DNA of 64,000 nucleotides from Maribacter sp. ACAM166 (GCF_005771495.1 NZ_VAUW01000007.1:1-64000), one strand, 5' to 3'; positions 53,901 through 61,907 are shown, numbered from the stretch's first letter. Notes: generated by a model from the letters alone, not told the origin. Translations and numbers: made by a program.

Positions 53901-56514
53901 AAATTGAAGGTGGAGCAATAAGATTTAAATCGAATGTAAAAGTATCTGTACAGCCTTCAGAATCCTCCACCGTCAATGTGTAGGTTCCGGCAGCAGAAAG
54001 ATTACTAAAGTTTCTTCCAGATTTTGGACCTACTTGAGAGCCTGTTGGCGGTATTAATGTATATCTAAAAGCTCCCCAACCACCTGTTGCTGTTGCTCTA
54101 ACCGCACCCAAATTTCCATTCGAACAACTCATTGGAGTAATCGTACTACTACTCAAATCCAAAACCGGAGCTTCTTCAATAACGAACGACGCTGTATCAG
54201 TACATCCAGTATCTGCATCTGTTATTGTGATTGTATACGTACCTGCACCAGATAATGGTAAATCTACCTCGGTGTCGCTCTGTGGTGCCGAAGTAGAACT
54301 TCCATTAATACTATAGGTATAATTATTTTCAAAACCATCAATTATAAATGTTCCGGTTCCATCAGCAGCTCCATTACAAACTCTTAAGTCTCCGCCAGAC
54401 TTTACCCTCGCCCTAATAGAACTAAAGACCACTGGTCTAAATCCTTCCGTATATGTGCAACCATTTATATCGGTTATTTGAAAAATATAAGCTTGAGAAG
54501 TAAGCAAACCAATGAAGGTATTAGAATTGCCATTATCAATATAACTTGGACTTATAATTTCATATCTATTTATAGCTGCGTTACTGGTTGGAGTCAATTG
54601 GACATCAGATGTTCCTGCTGCACAACTTATATTACTTTGCGTAAAATCTAGATTCGTTGGTGGGTCAACATCAAAAATTTCAATAGGAGTCAATTCTAAA
54701 CGGCAACCACCTGCATCCCGAATAATAGGTGTATAAATTCCTTCAGATAAATTGATGTATGACGTAGTAGCGGTAAAGTTTACTCCATCAATACTAAAAA
54801 CATAACCGCTACCTGAACCGCCTGAAAATGGACCGACGAAATCAATTTGACCTCCATTCGTACCACCAATGGTACAGGTGACATCAGAAATTTTATTCGC
54901 AGAACCGGTCAAAGAACCTACCATGCTTACTGAAACCGATGGTAAGGCCAAAGTACATTCAAAGCCACCTTGCTGGTACCGTACTTCTATATTAGTATAT
55001 GTCCCTGCTGACACCGTAATTTGAGGTGTGCTAACCCATGATTCAGAAGAGCTTTCTCTGTACGAAATATTATAACCCCTACCGTTATTAATTGTAAAAT
55101 CTAATTTTGCACCCCCGTTACTACAACTACCATCAATACCAGCTACTGTAACATCTGGTGGTAATAATGTTTCGACATCAGAAGAAGCATTAATACTACA
55201 ACCATTACTATCGGTTATCACAAAATCATAGGTACCATCAGAAGTTACAGTATACGTAGTAGTACCAGAATCTGTTGAGGCATTCCCAAATGAAGGTTGA
55301 ACCGGACCTCCATTGACCCTATACGTATAAGGTGCAGAACCCCCAGTTGTATTTAGAGTAATATCTACACTAGATATATCAGAACAGCCAAAACTATTGT
55401 TAACCTCTGTGGAAGCATCTAATGCTGAAGCTCCTGCTCCGATGGTCAAAGGGTTACCACTGGTGTCTAAATTTTGTCTTGGAGGATTAATTCCATTTAA
55501 TGGATCACCTGTACACTGTTGTGTTTCAACTTGAACCGTGTAGGTGCCAAAACCAACTGCAAAAAATGTGTATGGATTATCTGAAACAAACGCTGTAAAC
55601 TCCTGAGCCACTCCACTTGAATTCAATAAGGTATACTTATAAGGACCAGGTACATTTGATGCTGTTACCGTAATACTACCTGTATCACCACTACACAATG
55701 CATCTTGAAAAGTTGCAGATATTTGAATATCCTTTTGTTCAATAGTAATGGGTTCATATGGATACTCACACGTATTAACCGTATTCTTTAGTCTAGCCTT
55801 TATATTGTAAGTACCCGCTGCTAAATTGGAAAAAATAGCGCCTTGCCAAGCTCCAAAACCACTTCCGCTATTCATACTGTACTCATAAGAACTAGATAAA
55901 TTGGTAATCTGAATTCTACCATCCACTCCACAGATATAATCTTGTTTTACATAGGTTTGGGTAATTGTACTTTTTTTAACCTTGAAATAATATGTTTGTC
56001 CGTCTGCAATTACGCGATACTCTGCACCAGAGGTTGAAGGAACCGTACTTGCATCCAACAAAAAAGTTTGTCCACCAGAAACTTGGGTATAACAAGAGCC
56101 TGTATTAGGACACTCTGTATTTATATCTGGGCTACAAGAACCCCCCAAGATTTGCCAAGATACATTCGCATAAGAACCACCGGACAAGCTGATGATGCGG
56201 TCATCAAAATCTCCACATAGATTAAAACGAGCTATCGTGAAGCCGTTATCATCACAGTTAACAATATTATCCGCTCCTTGAATGATGGTCGCAAACATTG
56301 CTGGTGCAGTCACATTTAATTTGGGAGCTACATTAATATTTTTATCTAAAGTGGGTCGTTTTTTAGTGGTAATTGAAACAGCCTTTTCAAGTACTAAAGA
56401 TACTTCCTCAAATAAGGTACTTACCTTAGAATTGGCTATTGCCGTAGTACAAGCTACTGATAATAGTATCAGAAGTAATACATACAGCGTATACCGCTGT
56501 TGTTTTGGGAGCAT
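47932..56514 (-). CDS. Giant SprB-like repeat adhesin with T9SS type B C-terminal domain
   Basis: 2860-residue secreted protein. An N-terminal signal (about 1-28, VLLLILLSVACTTAIAN) is followed by roughly 26 SprB/Ig-like repeats of 80-110 residues. Each shows a Cys early, a G-x-I-x-V strand, often a Gly-Gly-x-x-P-Y turn, a F-x-x-L-x-x-G-x-Y strand and an ending D-x-x-G-C, so each repeat probably carries an internal disulfide. The last ~90 residues (LEFPNFFTPDGDNLNDVW to the end) are the gliding-motility-associated CHU_C-type signal used by the type IX secretion system, with conserved IYDRYGRVV, WDGTYEGKEVPTGDYWYV and GHFTLYR. It is expected to be exported and held on the surface as an adhesin or filament. 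No PorP/SprF-like partner lies beside it. Confidence 0.92.
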   Translation of the reverse strand: MLPKQQRYTLYVLLLILLSVACTTAIANSKVSTLFEEVSLVLEKAVSITTKKRPTLDKNINVAPKLNVTAPAMFATIIQGADNIVNCDDNGFTIARFNLCGDFDDRIISLSGGSYANVSWQILGGSCSPDINTECPNTGSCYTQVSGGQTFLLDASTVPSTSGAEYRVIADGQTYYFKVKKSTITQTYVKQDYICGVDGRIQITNLSSSYEYSMNSGSGFGAWQGAIFSNLAAGTYNIKARLKNTVNTCEYPYEPITIEQKDIQISATFQDALCSGDTGSITVTASNVPGPYKYTLLNSSGVAQEFTAFVSDNPYTFFAVGFGTYTVQVETQQCTGDPLNGINPPRQNLDTSGNPLTIGAGASALDASTEVNNSFGCSDISSVDITLNTTGGSAPYTYRVNGGPVQPSFGNASTDSGTTTYTVTSDGTYDFVITDSNGCSINASSDVETLLPPDVTVAGIDGSCSNGGAKLDFTINNGRGYNISYRESSSESWVSTPQITVSAGTYTNIEVRYQQGGFECTLALPSVSVSMVGSLTGSANKISDVTCTIGGTNGGQIDFVGPFSGGSGSGYVFSIDGVNFTATTSYINLSEGIYTPIIRDAGGCRLELTPIEIFDVDPPTNLDFTQSNISCAAGTSDVQLTPTSNAAINRYEIISPSYIDNGNSNTFIGLLTSQAYIFQITDINGCTYTEGFRPVVFSSIRARVKSGGDLRVCNGAADGTGTFIIDGFENNYTYSINGSSTSAPQSDTEVDLPLSGAGTYTITITDADTGCTDTASFVIEEAPVLDLSSSTITPMSCSNGNLGAVRATATGGWGAFRYTLIPPTGSQVGPKSGRNFSNLSAAGTYTLTVEDSEGCTDTFTFDLNLIAPPSISLDGPTSDFCYIAGVGATATVSSSAGTAALVTHQYRINGGTLQVSSSFSGLAPGNYTIEVVDGNDCSDSLPVTIEPQLRVNTSIETEIPCGGAPGQIRVSVNGGYTAGAGPKQYEVSADDGVTFGAPIALSSNSFLFDTVIPGDYVFRITDNNTTSSGCVANSVVIKLNPPQNIAAASYVARPVSCSSTNNGAVTIIPDATSGVPPYQVNFNGAGWDTQTVFSNLAVGTYSYIVRDARGCETVVDTFDIILDTTSPPDATITEVPAVCGSSGPVSGGISVDVVLDGTPNFDFIIENNTGVEVTRREGVDPSLFPLQILHSGLVTGDYTITTIDSNGCTDIDTVTITSNEVVITPIPPPTPIDCDVNAFTYAVSVSGGSGSYQIRLIDQPSFYNLNDTPSANDHTFSNTIDGIQYGIAYTVVVLDVVTNCTYEQEIPPIDGFSSLEVTANSTPGACDLNRNGEIAYDIIGYTIGDNLRIVLINNEDGSSIILENSVTTTSLPYAGTYSELPGEYQILVTNLTDTCTDAASVIISQNLPSIDILLEVPANCNALGQITVQGRGGSGGPYEFAYMDNGVIPTYPSDYTDETTFVAPEGDYDVYVRDISGCISFNIATVILLQPDLPVPTFTVVNQCDPTSTAFDITVRVPGSVNTPRFTLGGDEQLPTLVGGNWEYTYTVSSPGDYVVDVIDANGCTSQGTATVYDFLSATGDFVTDSTCNDADGEIRIFTNGGSGDFSYVLTGTDYNSNAVGPNTQINNPLFTGLAPGNYEVLITDLIVNDGFGFCDDTVSNIILNQAAQPVIISEEPFDISCRDENDGHIDVVVGPANALVPFTSQDTPITFILNNLTTSAEHDRNTTGSFSGLPAGDYQVQVVTARNCEVLSAVHTIDNPAAFAITASAPDFTCEPGANRYSSTIITVGIIDAGTIGSGYQYSITGFSNYQTGNTFEIVDTGSAQDITVYAIDGNGCQTTFDVPTINPPTDIVPTIIEIDALNCRDDERVRIEVIGTTDFTVNTVSVTIVAPVTNASGTNYVDVYISDVGDYLFEITDNTVGCTYPMPVHTVNESESPTVVISEAKPVSCAVPGNDGALFITVGNYSGTFDYIVYEATDVTRATPLATGSFDTNNYPDISGDAARIENLIGGNLIVDVVSTGIPFCPSTSNVANIRTPNGPLLVSAISIGNVGCTNDTGEIEATGTGGWDILPYEYRLLLSIDGGATYSTEVVPFSNVNSFIDLTFGFYQVEIRDSELCTNTFEIELEEVPQIVAGIREPQGLDCPNGNNAVLEAYDTTSGDVLTAIAGASGGFLGAGYNYTLLYLNSNDITDIVSQSGLQNTPTFIGDSGGYISAGWYAIEVSSSFGCSYVTEAYYVDPPPPIQPLLVQTRVPGCGGDGEMRLTVENPDSLFNYEYLRVENDIIIGTYQPMTGNSVLISGVEGITYQFDVRKVNAAGACPPVRSNGITMTNATGITLLPNLPDDISCASELDGRIESFVNGGVGQDLFYLYEGDPLDAFNPAPTATVVRGPQENGTFEGLPEGTSYYIAVTSGATCMDIAGPFEIIRPEPIIFDAVPTNVTCNGEADGSITVSVSNGGGGLIQFAIAPNFNEFFSDSDNPGTYTFDELEAGTYEILIQDENGCFEKDFITVEEPDQVQVINTSTTPELCIGANNGSVVFDIIGGTPFTDISVSPSPYFEYKIEMIDPVDETGTSIFAPYVGTIIEDLQGGASYAIYIQDANLCGTTEIFTIDIGVDLTAEPQVQYGCEGIFPTSTTIINMLDNGLFPQLMFALDPLDPTDAISANATDEYVWGDLPAGEHIVYIYHENGCTNNVEFTIENYEPLSLAVDKTGPNEIMALATGGYGEYEYFFNGESYGQETTFTTNESGMVNVRVIDAKGCVLELNVPFEFTGMLEFPNFFTPDGDNLNDVWSPKNRGLFAGVVVKIYDRYGRVVAVLNEVNGWDGTYEGKEVPTGDYWYVVNANKNEIRYVGHFTLYR

Positions 56515-56569
56515 AGGTTAAGAATGTTTTAAAAGAACAATTCGATTTGGGATCTATATCGCTCTTTAG

Positions 56570-56601
56570 TTGTAATTTTTTATACTTATTTTTTATCTTT
56601 A
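56570..56601 (+). promoter_or_regulatory. Promoter of the PQQ-dehydrogenase gene
   Basis: TTG (56570-56572), a 21-bp spacer and TATCTTTA (56594-56601, seven of eight positions). Transcription would begin near 56608, about 35 nt before the ATG. It lies in the divergent gap with the adhesin. Confidence 0.45.
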
Positions 56602-56642
56602 AATAATCATTAGTTCTCTCAATATATTTTTAACGTCCAAAT

Positions 56643-57764
56643 ATGAAAAATAGTATCGTTCTGAGTCTTTTATTCGTTGTAATACTCAACTATTCTTGCG
56701 CACAAGATGCTGAAAATAAAGCCACTACACCAAATAGTCCTGTTTTTAAGGCTGAGCTGTTCGTCGATGAGCTACAGATTCCATGGGGGTTTACCTTCCT
56801 TCCAGATAAAAGTATTTTAATAACTGAAAAAGGGGGAGAGCTGATACATTTTTTGAATGGAAAAAAATCGATAATCGGTAATATTCCTGAAGTTTATCAA
56901 CGTGGCCAAGGCGGACTTTTAGATATCGCACTGCATCCTAATTATAATGAAAATGGATGGATTTATTTAACCTATGCATCTTCTGAAGGTGAAGAAAAAG
57001 GAGGACATACAGCACTTATGAGAGCAAAGCTTGACAATAACTCCCTAACAAATATAGAACAACTCTATAAGGCTGTTCCCAATACCACGAAAGGTCAACA
57101 TTTTGGTTCAAGAATTGCCTTTGACAATGACGGTTATCTTTACTTCTCAATTGGAGAACGAGGTAATAGGGATATAAACCCTCAAGACATAACTAGAGAC
57201 GGCGGAAAAATTTATCGTTTATATGATGATGGGCGAATTCCTGAAGACAATCCGTTTGTTGATGTTGATGGTGCCAAAACAGCTATTTTTAGTTATGGCC
57301 ACCGCAATCCCCAAGGCCTGATAAAACATCCTATAACTGGTGAAATTTGGGACAATGAACATGGCCCAAGAGGTGGAGACGAAATTAACATCATAAAAAA
57401 AGGTGCCAATTATGGATGGCCCTTAACTACCTATGGAATCAATTACAGTGGCACACCAATTACCGACGAAACTACGATGGAAGGTATGGAGCAACCTATT
57501 CATTATTGGGTTCCCTCAATTGCACCTAGTGGCATGGCATTTGTCACCTCTGATACTTATAAAGATTGGAAGGGAAGTTTATTGGTGGGTTCGTTGGCCT
57601 TTCAATATTTAGAAAGGCTAGTTTTAGAAGGCGATAAGGTTGTAAAACGTGAAAAACTTATGGCCGATTTGGGAAGGGTACGCGCAGTACAAGAAGGACC
57701 AGATGAGTTGATATATGTTGCAGTCGAAGGAAAAGGTATTTATAAATTAATTCCCATAAAATAA
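56643..57764 (+). CDS. PQQ-dependent sugar dehydrogenase (Asd/YliI-like), lipoprotein
   Basis: 373 residues. The lipoprotein signal ends NYSC (C19). A six-bladed beta-propeller of the soluble glucose/aldose-sugar dehydrogenase family follows: IPWGFTFLPDKSILITEK, QGGLLDIALHPNYNENGWIYL (the His corresponds to the catalytic base), FSYGHRNPQGL, NEHGPRGGDEINIIKKGANYGWP and WVPSIAPSGMAF. It oxidises an aldose in the periplasm, passing electrons from PQQ to a cytochrome. A small cytochrome c gene follows 7 bp downstream and is the likely electron acceptor. No PQQ-synthesis genes are in the window, so PQQ may be imported. Sugar specificity cannot be read. Confidence 0.92.
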   Translation: MKNSIVLSLLFVVILNYSCAQDAENKATTPNSPVFKAELFVDELQIPWGFTFLPDKSILITEKGGELIHFLNGKKSIIGNIPEVYQRGQGGLLDIALHPNYNENGWIYLTYASSEGEEKGGHTALMRAKLDNNSLTNIEQLYKAVPNTTKGQHFGSRIAFDNDGYLYFSIGERGNRDINPQDITRDGGKIYRLYDDGRIPEDNPFVDVDGAKTAIFSYGHRNPQGLIKHPITGEIWDNEHGPRGGDEINIIKKGANYGWPLTTYGINYSGTPITDETTMEGMEQPIHYWVPSIAPSGMAFVTSDTYKDWKGSLLVGSLAFQYLERLVLEGDKVVKREKLMADLGRVRAVQEGPDELIYVAVEGKGIYKLIPIK

Positions 57765-57771
57765 TTACAAA

Positions 57772-58173
57772 ATGAAATTGATACTTCCACTATATGTCTT
57801 AACCGTATTTACTTTGGGATTTTTATTGTATCAAGAATCCGGTCTTAAAGAAAGTATTAAAAAAGGCAGTGAAATTTATACCGATTTCTGTGTGAACTGC
57901 CATTTAGACAATGGTAAAGGGGTTCCATTCACGTACCCTCCGTTGGCAAAATCTGACTATTTAGAAAAAACCAGAGAAGCATCCATACATGCTGTAAAAT
58001 TTGGTTTACAGGGAGAGATAATAGTAAATGGGCTTACTTATAACAACACAATGACCTCATTAGGACTAGAAGATGAGGAGATTGCAAATGTCATGAATTT
58101 TATAATGAACTCTTGGGGAAACACGCAAACTAAAATGGTTACCGAAAAAGAAGTCAGTGCTATTGAAAAATAA
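57772..58173 (+). CDS. Single-heme cytochrome c, membrane-anchored
   Basis: 133 residues. The hydrophobic N-terminus (2-20) is an uncleaved anchor or signal. The heme site is C40-V-N-C43-H44, and M94 in NNTM is the probable sixth ligand. GKGVPFTYPPLAKSDYL between them is usual for the PQQ-dehydrogenase-associated cytochromes. It should take electrons from the upstream dehydrogenase and pass them to the respiratory chain. The 7-bp gap indicates cotranscription. It ends 21 bp before the convergent murQ stop. Confidence 0.92.
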   Translation: MKLILPLYVLTVFTLGFLLYQESGLKESIKKGSEIYTDFCVNCHLDNGKGVPFTYPPLAKSDYLEKTREASIHAVKFGLQGEIIVNGLTYNNTMTSLGLEDEEIANVMNFIMNSWGNTQTKMVTEKEVSAIEK

Positions 58174-58194
58174 TTTTTATATTTAATAGAAGTA

Positions 58195-59007
58195 TTATTC
58201 CCTACCCGCCTCCACGGCCAATTTAACTGAACCATGCTTTTTGAGCAGTTTTTCAGCTTCTGAATAATCAACCCCTAAATCTTCCATAATATAGCGGATA
58301 CCACGATCAACCAATTTGTCATTGCTTAGTTGCATGTTCACCATCTTATTTCCCTTAACTCTACCTATTCTAATCATTAAAGCAGTAGATATCATGTTCA
58401 AAACCAATTTCTGAGAAGTACCACTTTTCATTCTGGTACTGCCCGTAAGAAACTCAGGTCCGACATTAATCTCAATAGGAATATCTGCTATTCTAGCTAT
58501 TGGTGCACCAGGGTTATTCGTTATTGCAGCGGTAAGAATACCGTTCCGTTTTGCTTCTTCCAATCCGCCAATAACATAAGGCGTGCTGCCGGAAGCGGCA
58601 ATACCAACGACAACATCGGTATTATTAATATCGTGCATTTCTAAATCTACCCACGCTTGATTCGTAGCATCTTCCGCATTTTCCACTGCCTTTCTTATGG
58701 CTATATCACCACCAGCAATTAATCCGATTACACGTTCATGGGGCATTCCAAAAGTTGGTGGAATTTCAGAGGCATCCAAAATACCAAGACGTCCACTAGT
58801 ACCAGCACCAATGTAAAATAATCTACCTCCCTTTTGAAAACGTTCTGCTAATGCGTCAACCAATTTGGTGACTTGCGGTATGGTCTCCTCTACCGCCAAA
58901 GCAACCTTTTTATCCTCTTCATTAATTTTTTTCAAAATGGTCTCCGTATCCATCAACTCCAAATTTTCGTGATTAGATGGGGTTTCAGTAATCTTTTTAT
59001 AGTCCAT
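58195..59007 (-). CDS. murQ: N-acetylmuramic acid 6-phosphate etherase MurQ
   Basis: 270 residues (family about 270-300), one SIS domain. MurQ cleaves the lactyl ether of MurNAc-6-phosphate to GlcNAc-6-phosphate and D-lactate in peptidoglycan recycling. Diagnostic phrases are RLFYIGAGTSGRLGILDASEIPPTFG, LIAGGD, GIAASGSTPYVIGGLEEAK and VGPEFLTGSTRMKSGTSQKLVLNMIST, with the active-site Glu in DASE and its downstream partner. It starts 4 bp after the DeoR regulator stop, on the same transcript. Confidence 0.96.
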   Translation of the reverse strand: MDYKKITETPSNHENLELMDTETILKKINEEDKKVALAVEETIPQVTKLVDALAERFQKGGRLFYIGAGTSGRLGILDASEIPPTFGMPHERVIGLIAGGDIAIRKAVENAEDATNQAWVDLEMHDINNTDVVVGIAASGSTPYVIGGLEEAKRNGILTAAITNNPGAPIARIADIPIEINVGPEFLTGSTRMKSGTSQKLVLNMISTALMIRIGRVKGNKMVNMQLSNDKLVDRGIRYIMEDLGVDYSEAEKLLKKHGSVKLAVEAGRE

Positions 59008-59011
59008 ACAC

Positions 59012-59761
59012 TTATATGATTTTTATGTCGTGATTTTTGAAGGCATTTAGTAATTTATTTTCGGGATTCAGTTCCGTTATCATCGTATTTATAGAATTGA
59101 TATCGCAGGTTTTATACCGATGTTGAGAATTTAATTTTTCTGAAATGGATAATAGAACCGTTTTTTTGGAAGCCTTGATGACGGCCTTTTTAATCTGAAC
59201 AATATCCCAATCAAATTCGGTTAGTCCGTAAATAGCATCAACATAACCCGTACCTATAAAACTATAATCAAATCGAATTTCTGATAAATGATGAATTGCA
59301 TTTGCGCCTATAGCTATCTGTGCCTCCTTGGAAATCTGCCCTCCAATAGAAATTAAATTAAGGTTCGCCTTATTAGATAATTCCATAGCAACCGGAAGAC
59401 TAATCGTAAAACAAGTAAGGTTTAAATTTTCTGGAATAATTCTAGCTAGCTCCATACACGTAGTACCACCATCTAGAAAAATAACTCCACCATCCCGCAA
59501 AAGACTCACTGCTTTGGTCGCAATAGCTACCTTATGCTCTAACTTATAAATATTTGTATTTCTAGCGCTATTATTCATGGATCCCAAAGAGATAGCACCG
59601 CCATGCACTTTCCGTAATTTATTATCTGCATCAAGTTCTTTAACATCTCGCCTTACCGTATCGATTGACACATCTAGAGCTTCAGCTATATCGGTATTTA
59701 AGATTCTGTTGTGAAGATCTACTTCATTTAAAATGGTTTGTTGACGTTCTTCTTTAAGCAT
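59012..59761 (-). CDS. DeoR/GlpR-family transcriptional regulator
   Basis: 249 residues. An N-terminal winged helix-turn-helix (about 3-60: RILNTDIAEALDVSIDTVRRDVKEL, then KVHGGAISLGS) is followed by a DeoR sugar-phosphate sensor domain (about 75-235), with FLDGGTTCMELAR as its typical start and FIGTGYVDAIYGLTEFD. It most probably senses GlcNAc-6-P, MurNAc-6-P or a related sugar phosphate and represses both its own murQ transcript and the divergent nagB. The candidate operator lies in the 203-bp gap between them. Confidence 0.92.
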   Translation of the reverse strand: MLKEERQQTILNEVDLHNRILNTDIAEALDVSIDTVRRDVKELDADNKLRKVHGGAISLGSMNNSARNTNIYKLEHKVAIATKAVSLLRDGGVIFLDGGTTCMELARIIPENLNLTCFTISLPVAMELSNKANLNLISIGGQISKEAQIAIGANAIHHLSEIRFDYSFIGTGYVDAIYGLTEFDWDIVQIKKAVIKASKKTVLLSISEKLNSQHRYKTCDINSINTMITELNPENKLLNAFKNHDIKII

Positions 59762-59792
59762 TTAATAGCGACTTATTTTCCAATAATTAAAG

Positions 59793-59929
59793 CAAAGATA
59801 GCAATTTAATTGATTTGCCGTTTTATGTCGCTAATGTAATTTAAACACCATAAAAAAAGCAACTAACCGCAACAAACAGCATATATTATCGCAAAAAACA
59901 GCATACAATAAAATTAACGCATATATTTG
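59793..59929. promoter_or_regulatory. Divergent promoters with DeoR-type direct-repeat operator
   Basis: On the minus strand TATCTTTG (59800-59793) is the likely -7 of deoR-murQ (leader ~25 nt). On the plus strand TATATTTG (59922-59929) is the likely -7 of nagB (leader ~29 nt). Two nearly identical 16-bp direct repeats, CGCAACAAACAGCATA (59868-59883) and CGCAAAAAACAGCATA (59890-59905), are spaced 22 bp start to start, two helical turns. A shorter AACGCATA follows at 59916-59923. Neither -7 has a clear -33 TTG, as expected for a promoter where the regulator site overlaps. The match with a DeoR gene next to it makes an operator likely. Confidence 0.6.
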
Positions 59930-59964
59930 CATGATTTTAAAACCTAAAACTTCATCGTAATCAT

Positions 59965-61893
59965 ATGAAAAGTACCCTTAAAGACAGTAAAATTGACATT
60001 GCCCACCAACCAGTTGGGCAATTTGAGGAAACACGATTTGAAAAAATCCACAATGTAATATTCCAAGATTCTGATCTAGCCTCTATTCAAGTTGCGCAAG
60101 AAATTGCTAGTCTAATTAAGAAGAGACAAGGTCAAAAAAGAAACTGTGTTCTAGGTTTAGCGACCGGTTCATCTCCAATTGGAGTATACGAAGAATTGGT
60201 GCGTATACACAAAGAGGAAGGTTTAAGTTTTAAGAATGTAGTTACGTTCAATTTAGATGAGTACCTACCTATGGAACCCAACAACATTCAAAGTTATTTT
60301 TACTTCATGCATGAGCATCTCTTTAACCATGTAGACATACCTGAAGCGAATATTCATATTCCAGACGGAACGGTAAGTAATGAGGAAACCACTGCATACT
60401 GTCTTTCATACGAACGAAAAATTAAAGAGCATGGCGGACTAGATTTTCAATTATTAGGTATAGGAAGAACAGGTCATATTGGTTTTAATGAACCGGGATC
60501 ACATTCAAACTCTGGCACCAGGGTAATTACCCTAGATCATATAACCCGTGTCGATGCAGCACCTTCTTTTTTGGGAATAGATAATGTACCCAGAAAAGCG
60601 ATTACCATGGGTATTTCAACCGTAAGAAATGCTAAGCGCATCATTCTTTTAGGATGGGGCCAGAATAAAGCCGGTATAATTAAAAAGACTATTGAAGGTG
60701 AGATTTCATCTCATGTACCTGCCACCTATCTGCAACTTCATGACAACTGTACGTTTGTCTTAGACACTGGCGCAGGTAGTGAACTTACAAGAAATAAAAC
60801 CCCATGGTTGGTTGATGCTTGCACATGGACAGATGAACTAAAGGCTAAGGCAATGGTATGGCTTTGTGAAACTACCGGTAAAACTATTTTAAGTTTAACC
60901 GATAAAGATTATAATGATAATGGGATGGCAGACCTTTTAGCTTTGGAAAATGCCTACGACCTCAACATTAAAATGTTCAACAAATTACAGCATACCATTA
61001 CTGGTTGGCCAGGAGGTAAACCAAATGCCGATGATACGAATAGACCAGAACGTGCCACACCTGCAAAAAAGCGAGTTATAATATTCAGCCCTCACCCAGA
61101 TGATGATGTTATATCAATGGGAGGCACATTTGATAGGTTGCTAGAACAAGGGCATGAGGTACATATCGTCTATCAAACTTCTGGAAACATTGCCGTATCT
61201 GATGCCGATGCAAGAAAGTATGCAGAGATAGCTTTGCAAATCAATCCGTCAGAAGAGGCTAAAAAAATCATTAAATCGATTACCGAAAAGAACGAGACTA
61301 AAATAGATTCGGCCGAAGTACGTAATTTGAAAGGTAAAATAAGACGCGGTGAATCTTATGCCGCTACCAGATATATGGGCTTAAATGATGGACACGTACA
61401 CTTTTTAGATCTCCCTTTTTATGAAACAGGAACCATAAAGAAGAAAAATCTATCTGAAGAGGATACAGCTATAATGGTAGATATTATTACCCAAATAAAA
61501 CCACATCAAATTTATGCAGCAGGAGATTTGGCTGACCCACATGGCACACACAAAGTTTGTTTAGATGCTGTTTTTGCAGCGTGTATAGAGTTAAAAGCAG
61601 CATCTTTCATGAAAGATTGCTGGTTGTGGTTATATAGAGGTGCATGGCATGAATGGGATATCAATGAAATTGAAATGGCAGTGCCTATGAGTCCGGGTCA
61701 AGTACTTAAGAAGAGAAATGCTATTTTCTGTCATCAAACCCAAAAAGATGGGGTTATGTTTCAAGGCGATGATTCGAGAGAATTTTGGATGCGAGCTGAA
61801 GAACGCAATCGTAATACGGCCAATAAATATAAAGCATTAGGTTTGTCATCATATGCTGCGATGGAAGCCTTTGTACGGCATAAATTCGATTAA
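59965..61893 (+). CDS. nagB: Glucosamine-6-phosphate deaminase (NagB) fused to PIG-L/LmbE-type deacetylase domain
   Basis: 642 residues. About 20-270 is a NagB domain that converts glucosamine-6-P to fructose-6-P and ammonia: LATGSSPIGVYEELV, FNLDEYLPM, LLGIGRTGHIGFNEPG (with the ring-opening His and Asp) and ITMGISTVRNAKRIILL. A linker with a Trp-rich segment (about 278-350) leads to a PIG-L/LmbE domain from about 365: metal site H377-P-D-D-D381 (SPHPDDD), DPHGTH with H529, and C-terminal MSPGQVLKKRNAIFCHQTQ. PIG-L enzymes deacetylate GlcNAc-type sugars, so a bifunctional GlcNAc-6-P deacetylase-deaminase is plausible but unproven. The two-domain form recurs in Bacteroidota. Divergent from deoR. 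Confidence 0.92.
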   Translation: MKSTLKDSKIDIAHQPVGQFEETRFEKIHNVIFQDSDLASIQVAQEIASLIKKRQGQKRNCVLGLATGSSPIGVYEELVRIHKEEGLSFKNVVTFNLDEYLPMEPNNIQSYFYFMHEHLFNHVDIPEANIHIPDGTVSNEETTAYCLSYERKIKEHGGLDFQLLGIGRTGHIGFNEPGSHSNSGTRVITLDHITRVDAAPSFLGIDNVPRKAITMGISTVRNAKRIILLGWGQNKAGIIKKTIEGEISSHVPATYLQLHDNCTFVLDTGAGSELTRNKTPWLVDACTWTDELKAKAMVWLCETTGKTILSLTDKDYNDNGMADLLALENAYDLNIKMFNKLQHTITGWPGGKPNADDTNRPERATPAKKRVIIFSPHPDDDVISMGGTFDRLLEQGHEVHIVYQTSGNIAVSDADARKYAEIALQINPSEEAKKIIKSITEKNETKIDSAEVRNLKGKIRRGESYAATRYMGLNDGHVHFLDLPFYETGTIKKKNLSEEDTAIMVDIITQIKPHQIYAAGDLADPHGTHKVCLDAVFAACIELKAASFMKDCWLWLYRGAWHEWDINEIEMAVPMSPGQVLKKRNAIFCHQTQKDGVMFQGDDSREFWMRAEERNRNTANKYKALGLSSYAAMEAFVRHKFD

Positions 61894-61907
61894 CATTTAA
61901 ATTGATT

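Noticed and set aside
47932-56514. CRISPR or DNA tandem-repeat array in the adhesin gene
   Set aside because: The repeats are conserved only at protein level, vary in length (80-110 residues) and show no identical DNA units or spacers.
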